The translations under genes were made by a program, and so were the position numbers. DNA of 43,368 nucleotides from Myxococcota bacterium (GTDB lineage: Bacteria > Myxococcota_A > UBA9160 > UBA4427): assembly GCA_029941885.1 (NCBI GenBank), contig JAPYTP010000014.1:1-43368 (forward strand). Reading direction: 5' to 3'. Position 1 is the first letter of the stretch; each line of letters begins with the position of its first letter. The notes beneath the pieces were generated by a model. That model was given only the letters and a program-made list of their open reading frames with translations. It was not told the DNA's origin and did no database searches. This document shows positions 34,749 to 43,368 of the stretch, piece by piece.

Positions 34749-35251
34749 ATGACACCCGACCAGGGAATCATTCGCTTCGATTCTCATGGGCCTCCCTGGC
34801 GAGATTTCGATCCGATCGTCGAGATCACGCCTGACATGGTGGAGCAGGGCACCGCGAACGAACTGCGCCACAACTACTACAGATCACCTTCTGGTGTGCT
34901 TGCGGCTGGAGTCTGAAAGTGCACCGTCGACACACTGAAGTGTCCATTCCCAGTGGGCGAATTCATGCTGTTGCACGACGGCTTGGTGGCCATCGTGCAT
35001 GAGGACGGTTACGAAGAGGTTTTTCCTGCCGGGGATGCATTCGTGCTTCCGAAGGGATTGCGGGGCCGTGGAAGCAGGTGGAGAGCATCGATAAGTTCTA
35101 CGTGATCTTGGATGACCCGAGAATTCCCGTTCCGGACGAATCTGTATCGAATCGCGTGATCCGTCTCAGCGCGATCGACGGACTAGGGGGATTGACGCTT
35201 TCGAGTCCGGAGGATTTCGAGCGCGACATGCCGAATCAAGACAGCTGTTAG
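34749..35251 (+). pseudogene. Cupin (DUF861/EutQ-like) gene, one stop and one frameshift
   Basis: From ATG 34749 the frame reads MTPDQGIIRFDSHGPPWRDF and YYRSPSGVLAAGV, then an in-frame TGA (34914-34916). It continues KCTVDTLKCPFPVGEFMLLH, GLVAIVHEDGYEEVFPAGDA and FVLPKGLRG, the cupin barrel (a G.F.CT start, the Y...G...., G....AGDAFV.P.G motif). Near 35066-35070 the frame shifts and resumes PWKQVESIDKFYVILDDPRI to the TAG at 35251. Length and order equal a whole cupin_3 protein. This family includes small enzymes or binders linked to amine and ureide metabolism. It lies between the two paralogous P450 genes on the opposite strand. Confidence 0.85.
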
Positions 35252-35667
35252 GTCTTCGAAGACTCGTCTGATCGATTCTTTTTGGTACCTGGATCTCTAA
35301 CTCCATGCGGCGCAAGCCTCACCGTTTTGGCCGAATCGAGTCGATGTGTCTGCTCGAAGGTGCCATGGCGCCAACGGATGATTTGGGTCGCGAGCACTGC
35401 TTCGCCTAGCCCGACATCGTGTCCGATCTTCCCCATACCGTCTGCACGTGGACGAGCACGGTGGCTACGAGAAACTTCCATCGCATCTTCGAGGAGTAGC
35501 GTGAATGCGACCCCGAATCGGGTCCACGAACAGACCCGGAAGCAACGGGGATTGCTCGTCGACTCGCATCGTGGAAATCGCTTGGATAGGCTCAGCCCCT
35601 CTAGATGGGGCGATTCGCTCGAGTACGGGGTCTCGATTGTCTCGGCATCTGATCGAACGAGGTGGGT
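35252..35667. other. Intergenic region, no gene recognised
   Basis: Frames are open on both strands but no family-like segment was found. The minus frame running through here also lies antisense to the DUF1353-like gene and is taken as chance. The promoter of the DUF1353-like gene is expected here. Confidence 0.35.
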
Positions 35668-36087
35668 ATGACCGTTGGCTACATCAAGTACAGAAGCGAC
35701 TACAAATACCAACTTGCCAACAGATACGAGCTCCAGACATCGATCATTCCTCCGCTCGAGGTCGATAGCAATTTCGTCGCGCTGAGCGTCCGCGGCAAGC
35801 TCGTCGTGAAGAAGGGCTACGCGTGGGACGGACCCTCTGGGCCGTTCGTCGACACGAAAAAGAATCTGCGTGCTTCGCTGGTTCACGACGCCCTCTATCA
35901 GCTGATGCGGCGAGAGTTTCTCGAGACGCGTGTGTTTCGCAAGGCGGCTGACGAGCTGTTTCGCGATCTCTGCAAGGAGGACGGTGTCTCGACCGTCACG
36001 GCCAATATCTACTACAGGGGATTGCGAAGGTTCGGCAGGCCAAACGCCAGCCCAGAACGGAAGAAGAAGGTTCGCCGAGCACCGTGA
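35668..36087 (+). CDS. DUF1353-like protein
   Basis: 139 residues from ATG 35668; GTG 35662, two codons earlier, is possible. The core segment KKGYAWDGPSGPFVDTKKNL and ASLVHDALYQLMRREFL matches DUF1353, whose signature is a GY.(W/T)DG.S.P followed by a S.VHD.LY helix. DUF1353 members occur in phages and bacteria and are of unknown function. The His-Asp pair in LVHDALY could be catalytic or metal binding (inference). The C-terminus is very basic. No other phage gene is visible, so there is no evidence of a prophage. Confidence 0.75.
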   Translation: MTVGYIKYRSDYKYQLANRYELQTSIIPPLEVDSNFVALSVRGKLVVKKGYAWDGPSGPFVDTKKNLRASLVHDALYQLMRREFLETRVFRKAADELFRDLCKEDGVSTVTANIYYRGLRRFGRPNASPERKKKVRRAP

Positions 36088-36100
36088 GCAAACGGTCTGT

Positions 36101-37354
36101 CTACCATTCGACGGGCAACGACACGAGCCCGTGTAGATGCAGCTGGGGTTTGTACTCCGGCTCATCGGTTGCCAGCCGCAGTCCCGGGAGTCTGCGCGTG
36201 AGAGTGCCGATCGCGTGCTGGATCTCGAGCCTCGCGAGCGAGGCCCCCAGACAGTAGTGGGCCCCCATTCCGAAGCTGTAGTGGTCGATTCCCCCTCGCG
36301 TGAGATCCAGTCGGTCGGGATCCGGGTATCGCTCCGGATCACGATTGATCGCGCCCCAGATGAAGGTCACCGCGTCACCCTCCCGAATCATGCGATCGTG
36401 GAACGCGATGTCCTCGGTCGCAAATTTGGTCGTCAGCTGGACGGAGGTGTCATAGCGCAGCAACTCTTCCGTCGCGTTCTCGATCAGATGGGGATCGGCA
36501 TGCAATCTCGCGAACTCCTCTGGATGTCGAAGCAGAGCGAGGGTTCCCTTGGCAATCAGGTTCGCGGTCGTTTCGTGGCCAGCTTGAAAGAGCAGGATCG
36601 TGGTGGAGACGATATCGGCGTCGGTGAGATCCTCCGCTTCGCGTTGAACATCGATGAGTCGCGAGAGCAGGCCATCGTTGGGAGAGCGGCGGCGCTCCTC
36701 GATCAGCTCCTGTACGTATCCCATGAAATTCGCCGCCGCTTCGTCTCCGAGCTGCTCCATTTCCGGATTCAGTTCCTCCCCTTCGTCGGCCCGGCGGGAA
36801 AACGTCTGGGCCCACCCTCCAATTCGTGGCACATCCTCGACCGGCGCTCCGAGCATCTGGCAGATGACGGTTACTGGCACGCGAAACGCGAACTCGGGAA
36901 CGAGATCCATCTGTCCGTCGGATTCGACCCCGTCGATCAGCGAATCGACCAGGGACTGGACCCGCGGACGCAGTTTCTCGATCGATCGTGAGGTGAAGCC
37001 ACGGTTGACGAGCGAACGCATGCGGGTGTGTTGAGGTGGGGGTTGGAAGGCGAACATGAGTCGAAGCGATTCGATGAAGGGTCCGCCCTTGCCGAGACCG
37101 GAGAGACCCAACACACGCTCGTCCTTTATGAGCGCGGTGTTGCGGACCACCTCCTCGGCATCGGCGCGGCGGGTGATCACCCAGGGATTGCCGAGTCGTT
37201 CGATGGGCGCCTGCCAGACCGGGGCTACGGCGCGCAACTGATGGTAGAGGCGCACGAGGTTCGAGCCGCGCTTCTTCCAATCGAGGATGCATCCGAAAAT
37301 CTCTTCCGGATCGGTCGGGAGATCGGCGTAGGGCGGCGCAGCGGGGGAGGGCAT
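36101..37354 (-). CDS. Cytochrome P450, paralogue of the one at 33322
   Basis: 417 residues from ATG 37354. The I-helix motif is AGHETT, ExxR is in NATEELLRYD, and the heme loop is FGMGAHYCLGASLAR with Cys368. The N-terminal YADLPTDPEEIFGCI and the segment around LVRLYHQLRAVAPVW parallel the downstream P450. The two genes face the same way and are separated by a cupin pseudogene and the DUF1353-like gene on the other strand, which suggests duplication followed by insertion or rearrangement. Redox partners are not in the window. The stop lies 14 bp from the convergent DUF1353-like stop. Confidence 0.95.
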   Translation of the reverse strand: MPSPAAPPYADLPTDPEEIFGCILDWKKRGSNLVRLYHQLRAVAPVWQAPIERLGNPWVITRRADAEEVVRNTALIKDERVLGLSGLGKGGPFIESLRLMFAFQPPPQHTRMRSLVNRGFTSRSIEKLRPRVQSLVDSLIDGVESDGQMDLVPEFAFRVPVTVICQMLGAPVEDVPRIGGWAQTFSRRADEGEELNPEMEQLGDEAAANFMGYVQELIEERRRSPNDGLLSRLIDVQREAEDLTDADIVSTTILLFQAGHETTANLIAKGTLALLRHPEEFARLHADPHLIENATEELLRYDTSVQLTTKFATEDIAFHDRMIREGDAVTFIWGAINRDPERYPDPDRLDLTRGGIDHYSFGMGAHYCLGASLARLEIQHAIGTLTRRLPGLRLATDEPEYKPQLHLHGLVSLPVEW

Positions 37355-37500
37355 TGATCTGAGGCCTCGCTGGAGTGCGGTCTCCGCTTGGGAATCTCAA
37401 CCAGAATGGCGAATCCAGGCAGACAATTTGTATCTCATTTCTTCGTGTCTCGCGCCGCGCCGCAGCCGCGAGCGAAGACTATGAGGTCCTCGAATCGCCT

Positions 37501-39539
37501 CTAGTCGGAGAAACGGGGGATTGTCCGACGTCGTCCATGGGCGGCGATCATGATCGCCCCGATGACCAGAGTCCCCCCGAACCCGGGTTCCGGCGCAGGT
37601 CGCAGCCAGATCGGCGAACTGACGGCACGCTCTTGGATCGTTTCCGGAACCGATCCGTCGCAACAGGCTTCGAAGCCCTCCGGGACGGGTCCGCCACAAT
37701 CGATTCCCTCCTCGAGGCACAGCCGTTGCGACCATCGGCAGGTCGGGCTCTCGAGGACGCGCACGTAGTAGAAGGCATGCTCGTCTGGATCGAAATCGGG
37801 ATCCTGCCACTGCGCACAGAGGGAGGCTGCGCCGCTTCCACCGGTTTGGCAGGTCAACGGATCGATCGCGGATGGAGCGGGAGACCCGCCGGAGATCGTC
37901 GTCACGGACTCCTGTTGAACTCCCTGGTCATCGATCCAACCCTTGACGATTTGCATCTCGGCAAGCGGCGTTCCCGGGAATCCGGGCGTTCCGGGATCTT
38001 GGCTCGCGTGGACCACGAAGCGCGGTGCCGAGGAGTTCGGGGCGGATTCGAGTTGTCCGCCCATGGGCACGCCCTCGGCATAGCCCCGGGAGGCGAGGTC
38101 GGGTGCGTCGCAGAGGCCGGACGTCAGGTCGAAGCCCCCGAAGAAACGCAGTGCGGGTCGAGTGCCCGAGGTGGAGTAGGCCTCTCGCCTGCGCATCGCG
38201 TCGAAGAGCGATGCCCGAGTATTTTCCTCCGCCCAGAGGACGATGAGCCCACCCGGATTCAATTTCGACCAGCCTCCCGACAGTCGGGCTCGAGGAGATC
38301 CATCGCTCGTGCCCGCGTGTCCAGGATAGTTGTCTTCGGTCGTCGCACCGGGAGTGCCGTTATGCGTGTCACTCGAGGAAATGAGACCGAAAGCCATCGG
38401 GTTCACACCGAGTTGCCGTTCGTAGGCGAGGCCCGTCTTGAGGGCGTTGCGGGCAAAGCTCAGAAGCGGCTGCATCGTCGCGGGCACGAAGGACATTTTT
38501 TCGAAGTCGCAGAGTTCGTCGGTCGTGCCTGCGCCGGGCCTGCACTCGGAATCGCCCTTGTGTTGGGTGAGTTCGACGAGAGGCTCCATGAGGTTTGCGA
38601 GTGAGGCGTTCATGGCATCGAGTGGGGCACCGCCCGGGTCGATCGGCAGGAGGCTCTGCCCCAGGCTGAAGTTGGAATTGTGAGGGATCGTGAGTGCCTG
38701 ACAATTCGGGCCCACCTCGGCACATTGGTCGAGGAGGCCATTCCACAGCGCGTGGACCGAGGGTGCTTCGACGTAGCTGAGCGGTTGGTCGGGGACCTCT
38801 TCCGTTCGGAAAAGCACATTTCGGTGCATATTCACGCCGTCGGGCATCGCCGTCCACTCGAACCCGACGAACGTCGAGAATCCGCAATCGCCGTCTGGAT
38901 CGTCGAACTCGGCAGCCGCGAGCCGGGTGTCCTCCCAGACCGTGGCCGCCTCCGCGGTGCACAGGCTTCCGTTTGCGCCGCACATCGGGTGGCGTGATGG
39001 ATTCGCCGAGAAGAGCGCGTCCCCGAACACGTTCGTCAGGAAGTTGAAGCTTCCGCTGCCATACGCGGCACAGGCCGGGTGCATGAAGGTTCCGCCCGTG
39101 CAGAGGGAGCCCTCGCCGAAAAGCTCGGCGTGGTCCGTGACCGCCGCGAAATCCAGTGGTGCTCGGAGCTGGTGGACTCGGGTCGGGTTGCCGATCGCAT
39201 CGTAGGGCGGGAGCCCAATGGTGTCGCCGCGCGCGAAACGATAGGCGTCACGAGGCCCCCCTCGGACTCCATAGAGCCAAGCATCGAAGGAGATCCGAGT
39301 GTGGACGTGGACGTCCCCGAAAAAGGGCTGTCTCAGCGGATCCCAATGGGCGCAGCTCTGTGCCTCGGACGTTCCTGCGGCGAGGCGAGCGCTGCGAACC
39401 ACAGGGCGGCTACCAGCGTGAGGACTACCGAGCAGGGGTGCGGGGCGCCGCGTATCGAGGCGGCGAAGTATGTGGACATAGAGGGTGTCGGCGCGCGACT
39501 CCTGGAACGAGGCAAGATCCAACGATCGCCTAGTATCAC
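37501..39539 (-). CDS. DUF3604 protein with PEP-like tail, apparently frameshifted after the signal peptide
   Basis: The main frame carries a PHP-like DUF3604 domain: PFFGDVHVHTRISFDAW (metal His residues), LDFAAVTDHAELFGE, STFVGFEWTAMPDG, NSNFSLGQ, and GLISSSDTHNGTPG. The end PAPEPGFGGTLVIGAIMIAA then HGRRR is a PEP-CTERM-like sorting tail, so the protein should be exported and processed. However, the only sensible signal peptide (CSVVLTLVAALWFAALA) lies in a different frame, opened at GTG 39539 or ATG 39479, and joins the main frame only if a base is added or lost at about 39360-39385. In the main frame no start with a leader exists; that frame runs open to 39657. Either the gene is broken or the sequence has an indel. 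DUF3604 is of unknown function, though the PHP relation suggests a metal-dependent phosphoesterase-like fold. It follows the PQQ protein gene on the same strand. Confidence 0.75.
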
Positions 39540-39738
39540 GCCGTAGAATGGAAAGCCATTGGCATCTTCGATGCGACACCCCGAACGCTATCGAATCGGC
39601 GACCGTCTCGACACGATAATCTCGGTCGGAGCTACGACGTGTTGCCTCGAAGATCACGATATCTCAATCGGCAGACTCCGCTCATGTTCCCAGGCGGGAG
39701 AGAATCCCGACGGGGCGGAAGGGGAAGTGGGTGTCGAT

Positions 39739-41646
39739 TCAACGGGTGGCGTCTGGCGCGAGTGCGATCAGGGCGTTTCCGGGTCGTTGGGCCTGTCCGT
39801 AGCCCGAGCTCACGAAGAGGCGCCCGTTTGCGTACATGGGCCCGGCCGTCCCCGCAATTCCACCGCCGCGTGTGGTTTGGCCGAGGAGCGCGTCGAAGCT
39901 CCGGGCGGTGTCGAAGCTCCAGATCATCTCCCCCGTGTATCGATCCAGCGCAAAGAGAACGCCGTCGAGTCCGGCGGCATAGATGACCTCGGCCATGGCG
40001 AGCGGCGGAGCGGTCACCGCGCCTTCACAGGGCTCGCGTCCGAGACAGAGATCGGCGCCCGTTGTCGACCATTTCAAGGAGCCATCCCTGGCAGACACCG
40101 CGACGATTCCCGGTTGGGCCGACGTCCCGTCCGACCCATCGCTTGTCTGTGTGGTGCTCGGCACGTAGAGCACGCCATCCTGAGACGCCATGCCGTAGCG
40201 AATCCCCGCTTCCGCTCCTCCGTCCGCCAGGCGGGTCTTCCATTCGAGCTCACCCGAGCCCGGATTCAATGCGTGCAGCATTCCGGATTTCTGGCCCGCA
40301 AGCAGAAGCTCTCGGCCCTCGAAATTCAGCAGCATCGTCGTGGCACCGAAATCCGTGTCTGGGCCTTCGGGTTCCGGGCAGCTCGTGGGGTTCCCGAACG
40401 CGCAGGCTGCATTCCACGCATCTCCCGCCTGGGCCTGGTAGGTCCAGACGATTCGGCCGGTACGCATTTCGATCGCCAGGATGGAATCGCTCATGGCGGT
40501 GGCGGGACGACTGTGATTGTTTCCGGATCCGACGAAGAGCAGGCCGCGATCCTCCGAGATCGTCGGGGTATTCCAGACGCTCGCTCCCGAGGGACCCCAT
40601 ACCGCCGTTCCGGCGTCGGTTCGACCCGAGATCTCCGGTTCTTCGGCGACGGTCGGCGTCCGCCATAGAATCTCTCCGCTTTTCGCGTCGAGCGCCACGA
40701 CCGCGCCGTGATGGGTGCAACATGGAAACTGGGGGTCGAGGGCGTTGATATCGTCGTTTGAGGAGACGGGTACGAATAGCATGCCGTCGTGGGCGGTCAC
40801 CGATCCAGTGATGGCCGCGTTCGGGTGTGGATCGACGGACTGGGTCCAGAGCCGCCGTCCTGTGACGGCATCGAGGGCGTAGACGTTCGCGGCGCGATCT
40901 GCGAAGACCGCACGGACGACGGGCCGTGCCGTGTCAGGGGCATCGCCCGCGTCCACGTCGATCGTCACCGCGCTCCGCACCTCGGTCACCGCCTTGAAAT
41001 GCCAACGTGTGCAGCCGGTCTCCTGGTCGAGGGCGTAGACCGAGCCGTTGTGACTTCCGACGAAGAGCGCCCCGCCTGCAGCGGTCGGATGCGACCGCAG
41101 TTGGGAGGATTCGGGAAACGCCACGACCCATTGAACGGCGAGCTTCTCGACCTCATCTCGGCTGAATCCGCTCCCGCCGGGAATCGATCTCAGGTTTCGA
41201 ACACTCCTTCCCCAACTTGGGTAGGCGAGGTCTTCCCAGTCGAAGCGGCTTCGCTCGGGCGAGCAAGCGGGCGAGACGGAAAAATCTCGCTCGCTGGCCT
41301 TCGAGGCGAAGGAAACTCCCGTGAAGAATTCGGCGACGGCACGCCGACTCGCCACGTCGAGCTCCGCGCCCACGCGACGCATGTTGCCCTTGCTGAGCGC
41401 GTCGTACACGAATCCGGGGGGTCTCCCTCTATTCTGCTCGAAGAGCGAAGTGAGGATCGGGAGGGCGTGACAGACGGCGCATTTCTCGGCGAAGATGGCG
41501 GCGCCGGAAGGCGCCGAGGCCGTCGGAGGCCTCAACTCAGAGCATCCCGCTCCCGCAAAGACAAGAACGAGGACGGTCAGCGCGACCGTACTGTTCCCGG
41601 AAGCCACGGAGAAATTCGGCCAGCGAGCGATTCGTTGCGAGTCCAT
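39739..41646 (-). CDS. Cytochrome c / PQQ-type beta-propeller lipoprotein (PVA dehydrogenase-like)
   Basis: 635 residues from ATG 41646. A lipoprotein signal ends LVLVFAGAGC (Cys35 lipidated), so it is membrane-tethered in the periplasm. A c-type heme site, CAVCH at 56-60, starts a short cytochrome domain. An eight-bladed propeller follows, with repeated GxVYALD..TG..W blades (SVYALDQETGCTRWHF, NVYALDAVTGRRLW, VVALDAKSGEILWRT, MLHALNPGSGELEWKT, LFALDRYTGEMIWSF). This architecture, heme plus PQQ-binding propeller, matches polyvinyl-alcohol dehydrogenase and related quinohaemoproteins that oxidise alcohols and pass electrons to cytochromes. Calcium and PQQ ligands were not individually confirmed. 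No pqq biosynthesis genes are nearby. Confidence 0.85.
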   Translation of the reverse strand: MDSQRIARWPNFSVASGNSTVALTVLVLVFAGAGCSELRPPTASAPSGAAIFAEKCAVCHALPILTSLFEQNRGRPPGFVYDALSKGNMRRVGAELDVASRRAVAEFFTGVSFASKASERDFSVSPACSPERSRFDWEDLAYPSWGRSVRNLRSIPGGSGFSRDEVEKLAVQWVVAFPESSQLRSHPTAAGGALFVGSHNGSVYALDQETGCTRWHFKAVTEVRSAVTIDVDAGDAPDTARPVVRAVFADRAANVYALDAVTGRRLWTQSVDPHPNAAITGSVTAHDGMLFVPVSSNDDINALDPQFPCCTHHGAVVALDAKSGEILWRTPTVAEEPEISGRTDAGTAVWGPSGASVWNTPTISEDRGLLFVGSGNNHSRPATAMSDSILAIEMRTGRIVWTYQAQAGDAWNAACAFGNPTSCPEPEGPDTDFGATTMLLNFEGRELLLAGQKSGMLHALNPGSGELEWKTRLADGGAEAGIRYGMASQDGVLYVPSTTQTSDGSDGTSAQPGIVAVSARDGSLKWSTTGADLCLGREPCEGAVTAPPLAMAEVIYAAGLDGVLFALDRYTGEMIWSFDTARSFDALLGQTTRGGGIAGTAGPMYANGRLFVSSGYGQAQRPGNALIALAPDATR

Positions 41647-42180
41647 TGATGGGTGAGGCTCCGAGGAAATCGACTTGTCCGCGCCGTGCGTTTCACGGTC
41701 GCTGCAGAGAACGACCAGAGTTTCGGGGCGGATGCGGCGGGTCTCGCGTGACGCTCTCTGGTCTTTGATCGATCGTCGACCGAGATATTTCATTTACGCG
41801 TCCGACGGTAGCGAGACAACAACCATGTTGGTAGGACGCGCTAGACAGCACCAGGGGTCGCCGATGCTACGGCGAGGTCTTTGGCCGGGTGCCTGCTTCG
41901 TGCCCATGGACGAGATTTGATCGTCGTTGAACCCCCCTCCCATTTGAGATGGCCTCGCCGAGGGTCACCCGGCCACCTTCCAGGCGTGCCCGGGAGCGTG
42001 GGTCTGGCCGATTCACTGGAATCCGCCGCGGTCTTCGGGTCGACGATGGCTGGTCCTTGGGTGCGATTCTCGATAGCCTCAGCCGAACTCTTTCTCGGTG
42101 AACCGCGGTCTCAACGCATCCTTCGCCAGGTCGATTCCCGAAGAGACGCCGCGCGAGGCGGGAGGGCACGCACCGAATGC
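41647..42180. other. Divergent intergenic region, no gene recognised
   Basis: This separates the minus-strand propeller gene and the plus-strand response regulator. Open frames on both strands show no known family. It should contain the promoters for both directions. Confidence 0.4.
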
Positions 42181-42960
42181 TTGAAGCGGGTACTCGTCGT
42201 TGACGATGAGCGGAGCATTCGTGTCACCAGGGGGGAGTTTCTCCGAGACGACGGCGATGAGGTCAGCGTCGCCGAAAGCCTCGAGCAGGCGTGGGAGATG
42301 CTCGCGATCGAGAGTTTCGATGGGGTCCTGACGGATATCATCATGCCGCAGTTCTCAGGGGTGGCTTTGCTGAAAGCCATCAAGGAGACCTCGCTTCAGG
42401 CGCAGGTGATTCTCATGACGGGCGAACCCACGGTCGAGACCGCAGCCGAGGCGACGCGTTCCGGCGCATTCGACTATCTGGTCAAACCCTTCAGCAAGAC
42501 GCTGTTGCTCGAGACCATTGCGAACGCCATCCATCGCCGTCAGGACGCTGAAGCCCAGGGCTCGAACATCGATTTCCCGACGGCACAGGCCGACTCCTCA
42601 TCGTCGATGATCAGAACGGTCCCACTTCCGCGCCAGCCCTCCGCCGCTCAGTCGCTCTTGCCGTCCGCAGAAGCGGATGCTTCCCATGATTTTCTCTCGA
42701 CGACGATCCCTGCCCGTGGGCGCCCCGCGACGGAGACGGCGATGATAGTGGGCCTATCGTGGAACCCCGAACACGCTGTCTGGCCCTTTTTTTCATCTGG
42801 AGCGGGTCCGAGCCGCCTCACTGAGTCGCTCCCGCGACCGATGCCGAAGTGGCGCGCCTGGACGAAGAATTCGACCTTCCACTCGCTTGCGCTTCGTGCC
42901 GGTTCACGGGGCGGGAAGTCGCGGGAACCAGGCGATCAGAGCAGCGCGTACACGTCGTAG
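42181..42960 (+). CDS. Response regulator receiver protein, uncertain start and C-terminus
   Basis: A complete receiver domain: RVLVVDDERSIRV, GVLTDIIMPQFSGVALLKAI with the phosphoacceptor Asp, VILMTGEPTVETAAEATRSG and DYLVKPFSKTLLLETI (Lys). In frame, the first start is TTG 42181. GGAGGG at 42161-42166 is instead well placed for ATG 42177, which is one base out of frame with the domain (see findings). After about 42550 the translation (NIDFPTAQADSSSSMIRTVP and on) has no recognisable output domain and overlaps the convergent DUF3237 gene by 25 bases, so the real protein may end earlier or the tail may be decayed. Confidence 0.7.
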   Translation: MKRVLVVDDERSIRVTRGEFLRDDGDEVSVAESLEQAWEMLAIESFDGVLTDIIMPQFSGVALLKAIKETSLQAQVILMTGEPTVETAAEATRSGAFDYLVKPFSKTLLLETIANAIHRRQDAEAQGSNIDFPTAQADSSSSMIRTVPLPRQPSAAQSLLPSAEADASHDFLSTTIPARGRPATETAMIVGLSWNPEHAVWPFFSSGAGPSRLTESLPRPMPKWRAWTKNSTFHSLALRAGSRGGKSREPGDQSSAYTS

Positions 42961-43358
42961 ACGACGTTGACGCCTTCCAACCCGCCGATCCCGACGCCCT
43001 GCACGTGATTCAGCCATGCATAGCGATCGTCGCCGGTCTCGAAGAGCGGGGCACTGCGTGCCTTGAGGCTGCCGTCTTCGACGACACCGACTCCGAAATA
43101 GCTGACGTAGATCAGTGCATCGTCATCGGTCTTGAGGATCATCTTCACATCGAGTTTGATACTGCCATCCGCACGCTGCGTCACCCAATCTCCTCCGGGC
43201 GGAATCACGGTCCCGGACAGGTCGGCGCCCTCGAAATTCCCGCCCTTGATTCCGACCAGCATGCGGTCCCCCTGCGGTGCTCCGGGGATGAGATTCGGTG
43301 CGTCCGTCTCGATCACGATCTTGAAGAGGTGGCGCACGGGCAGTGAAGTTTCGGACAT
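42936..43358 (-). CDS. DUF3237 family protein
   Basis: 140 residues from ATG 43358, with GAGG just upstream. The pattern LFKIVIETDAPNLIPGAPQG, GGNFEGADLSGTVIPPGGDW, the DG..KLDV....TDDDALIYV strand pair and the terminal VVYDVYAL match DUF3237, a small beta-barrel-like family of unknown function common near catabolic enzymes. It is complete within the window; upstream partners lie beyond the right edge. Confidence 0.88.
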   Translation of the reverse strand: MSETSLPVRHLFKIVIETDAPNLIPGAPQGDRMLVGIKGGNFEGADLSGTVIPPGGDWVTQRADGSIKLDVKMILKTDDDALIYVSYFGVGVVEDGSLKARSAPLFETGDDRYAWLNHVQGVGIGGLEGVNVVYDVYALL

Positions 43359-43368
43359 GATTTCCTCG

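Noticed and set aside
35248-36342. 364-codon minus-strand frame through 35.2-36.3 kb
   Set aside because: It overlaps the DUF1353-like gene and the P450 end antisense and shows no recognisable motif in its non-overlapping part.
39559-40668. 369-codon plus-strand frame opposite the propeller gene
   Set aside because: The minus strand shows repeated YALD..TG..W blades; the plus frame is a shadow.
42590-42700. RLLIVDD text in another frame downstream of the response regulator, suggesting a second receiver domain
   Set aside because: It is followed by no phosphoacceptor or Lys motif and ends at a stop after about 25 codons; probably chance.
1-43368. Prophage, CRISPR array, retron or toxin-antitoxin system
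   Set aside because: No direct-repeat array, reverse transcriptase, integrase gene outside the IS remnants or paired small toxin/antitoxin frames were found; the DUF1353-like gene alone does not make a prophage.

Overview
The window is high-G+C bacterial DNA carrying about 30 recognisable genes. Gene content (broad lipid, ketone and hydrocarbon catabolism, non-heme iron oxygenases, two P450s, a BKACE enzyme, DUF3604 and DUF885 proteins), a thrombospondin-type-3/dockerin tail, a GspB-like protein and PEP-CTERM-like tails point to an environmental Gram-negative of the former Deltaproteobacteria (Myxococcota- or Binatota-like). This is an inference from gene content; no rRNA or other marker gene is present to settle it. 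No tRNA, rRNA or CRISPR array was seen.

Layout. 1-1.7 kb: 3' end of a secreted TSP3/dockerin protein with a perfect hairpin behind it, then a GspB-like membrane-anchored protein. 1.7-2.9 kb: remnants of two insertion sequences, an IS481-like tail abutting a decayed IS3-family element. 3.0-6.5 kb: a two-gene signalling operon, a seven-helix-type hybrid histidine kinase with receiver and HPt domains followed 2 bp later by a receiver-GGDEF diguanylate cyclase. 6.5-8.6 kb: a decay zone with an IS5-type transposase fragment and a MaoC hydratase pseudogene (one frameshift, two stops). 8.6-12.8 kb: SDRs and an acyl-CoA synthetase, with a LysR regulator that is internally deleted and frameshifted. 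12.9-16.3 kb: a four-gene + strand operon (PPOX-type flavin/F420 protein, luciferase-like monooxygenase, acetoacetate-decarboxylase-like protein, BKACE). 16.4-19.0 kb: a SnoaL-like protein, a broken membrane protein gene and an unrecognised decayed gene. 19.1-21.6 kb: a PhyH dioxygenase with an N-terminal extension, then a Rieske oxygenase. 21.7-27.2 kb: a minus-strand block (DUF885 peptidase-like, beta-lactamase-fold hydrolase, membrane protein, MAPEG, GIY-YIG nuclease, tiny membrane protein). 27.4-30.4 kb: D-aminoacylase-type amidohydrolase and an exported protein with a sorting-type tail. 30.4-37.4 kb: a minus-strand oxidative operon (P450, PhyH, EthD-like, DapB-like reductase), a cupin pseudogene, a DUF1353-like gene and a second P450. 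37.5-43.4 kb: a DUF3604 protein with a PEP-like tail, a cytochrome c/PQQ-propeller lipoprotein, a response regulator with a suspicious start, and DUF3237.

How it fits together. Most intact genes are enzymes that activate (acyl-CoA synthetase), oxidise (P450s, PhyH, Rieske, LLM, SDRs) and cleave (BKACE, ADC-like) organic acids or ketones, arranged as several short operons. Interleaved are genes broken by one or a few lesions (MaoC, LysR, membrane protein, cupin, probably DUF3604 and perhaps the response regulator). The genome either is in active decay here or has indel errors near G/C runs; the in-frame stops argue that some of the decay is real. The least described parts are the four-gene BKACE operon, the PhyH protein with an SCP2-like N-terminus, and two unrelated exported or membrane proteins ending in nearly the same hydrophobic-plus-arginine tail.
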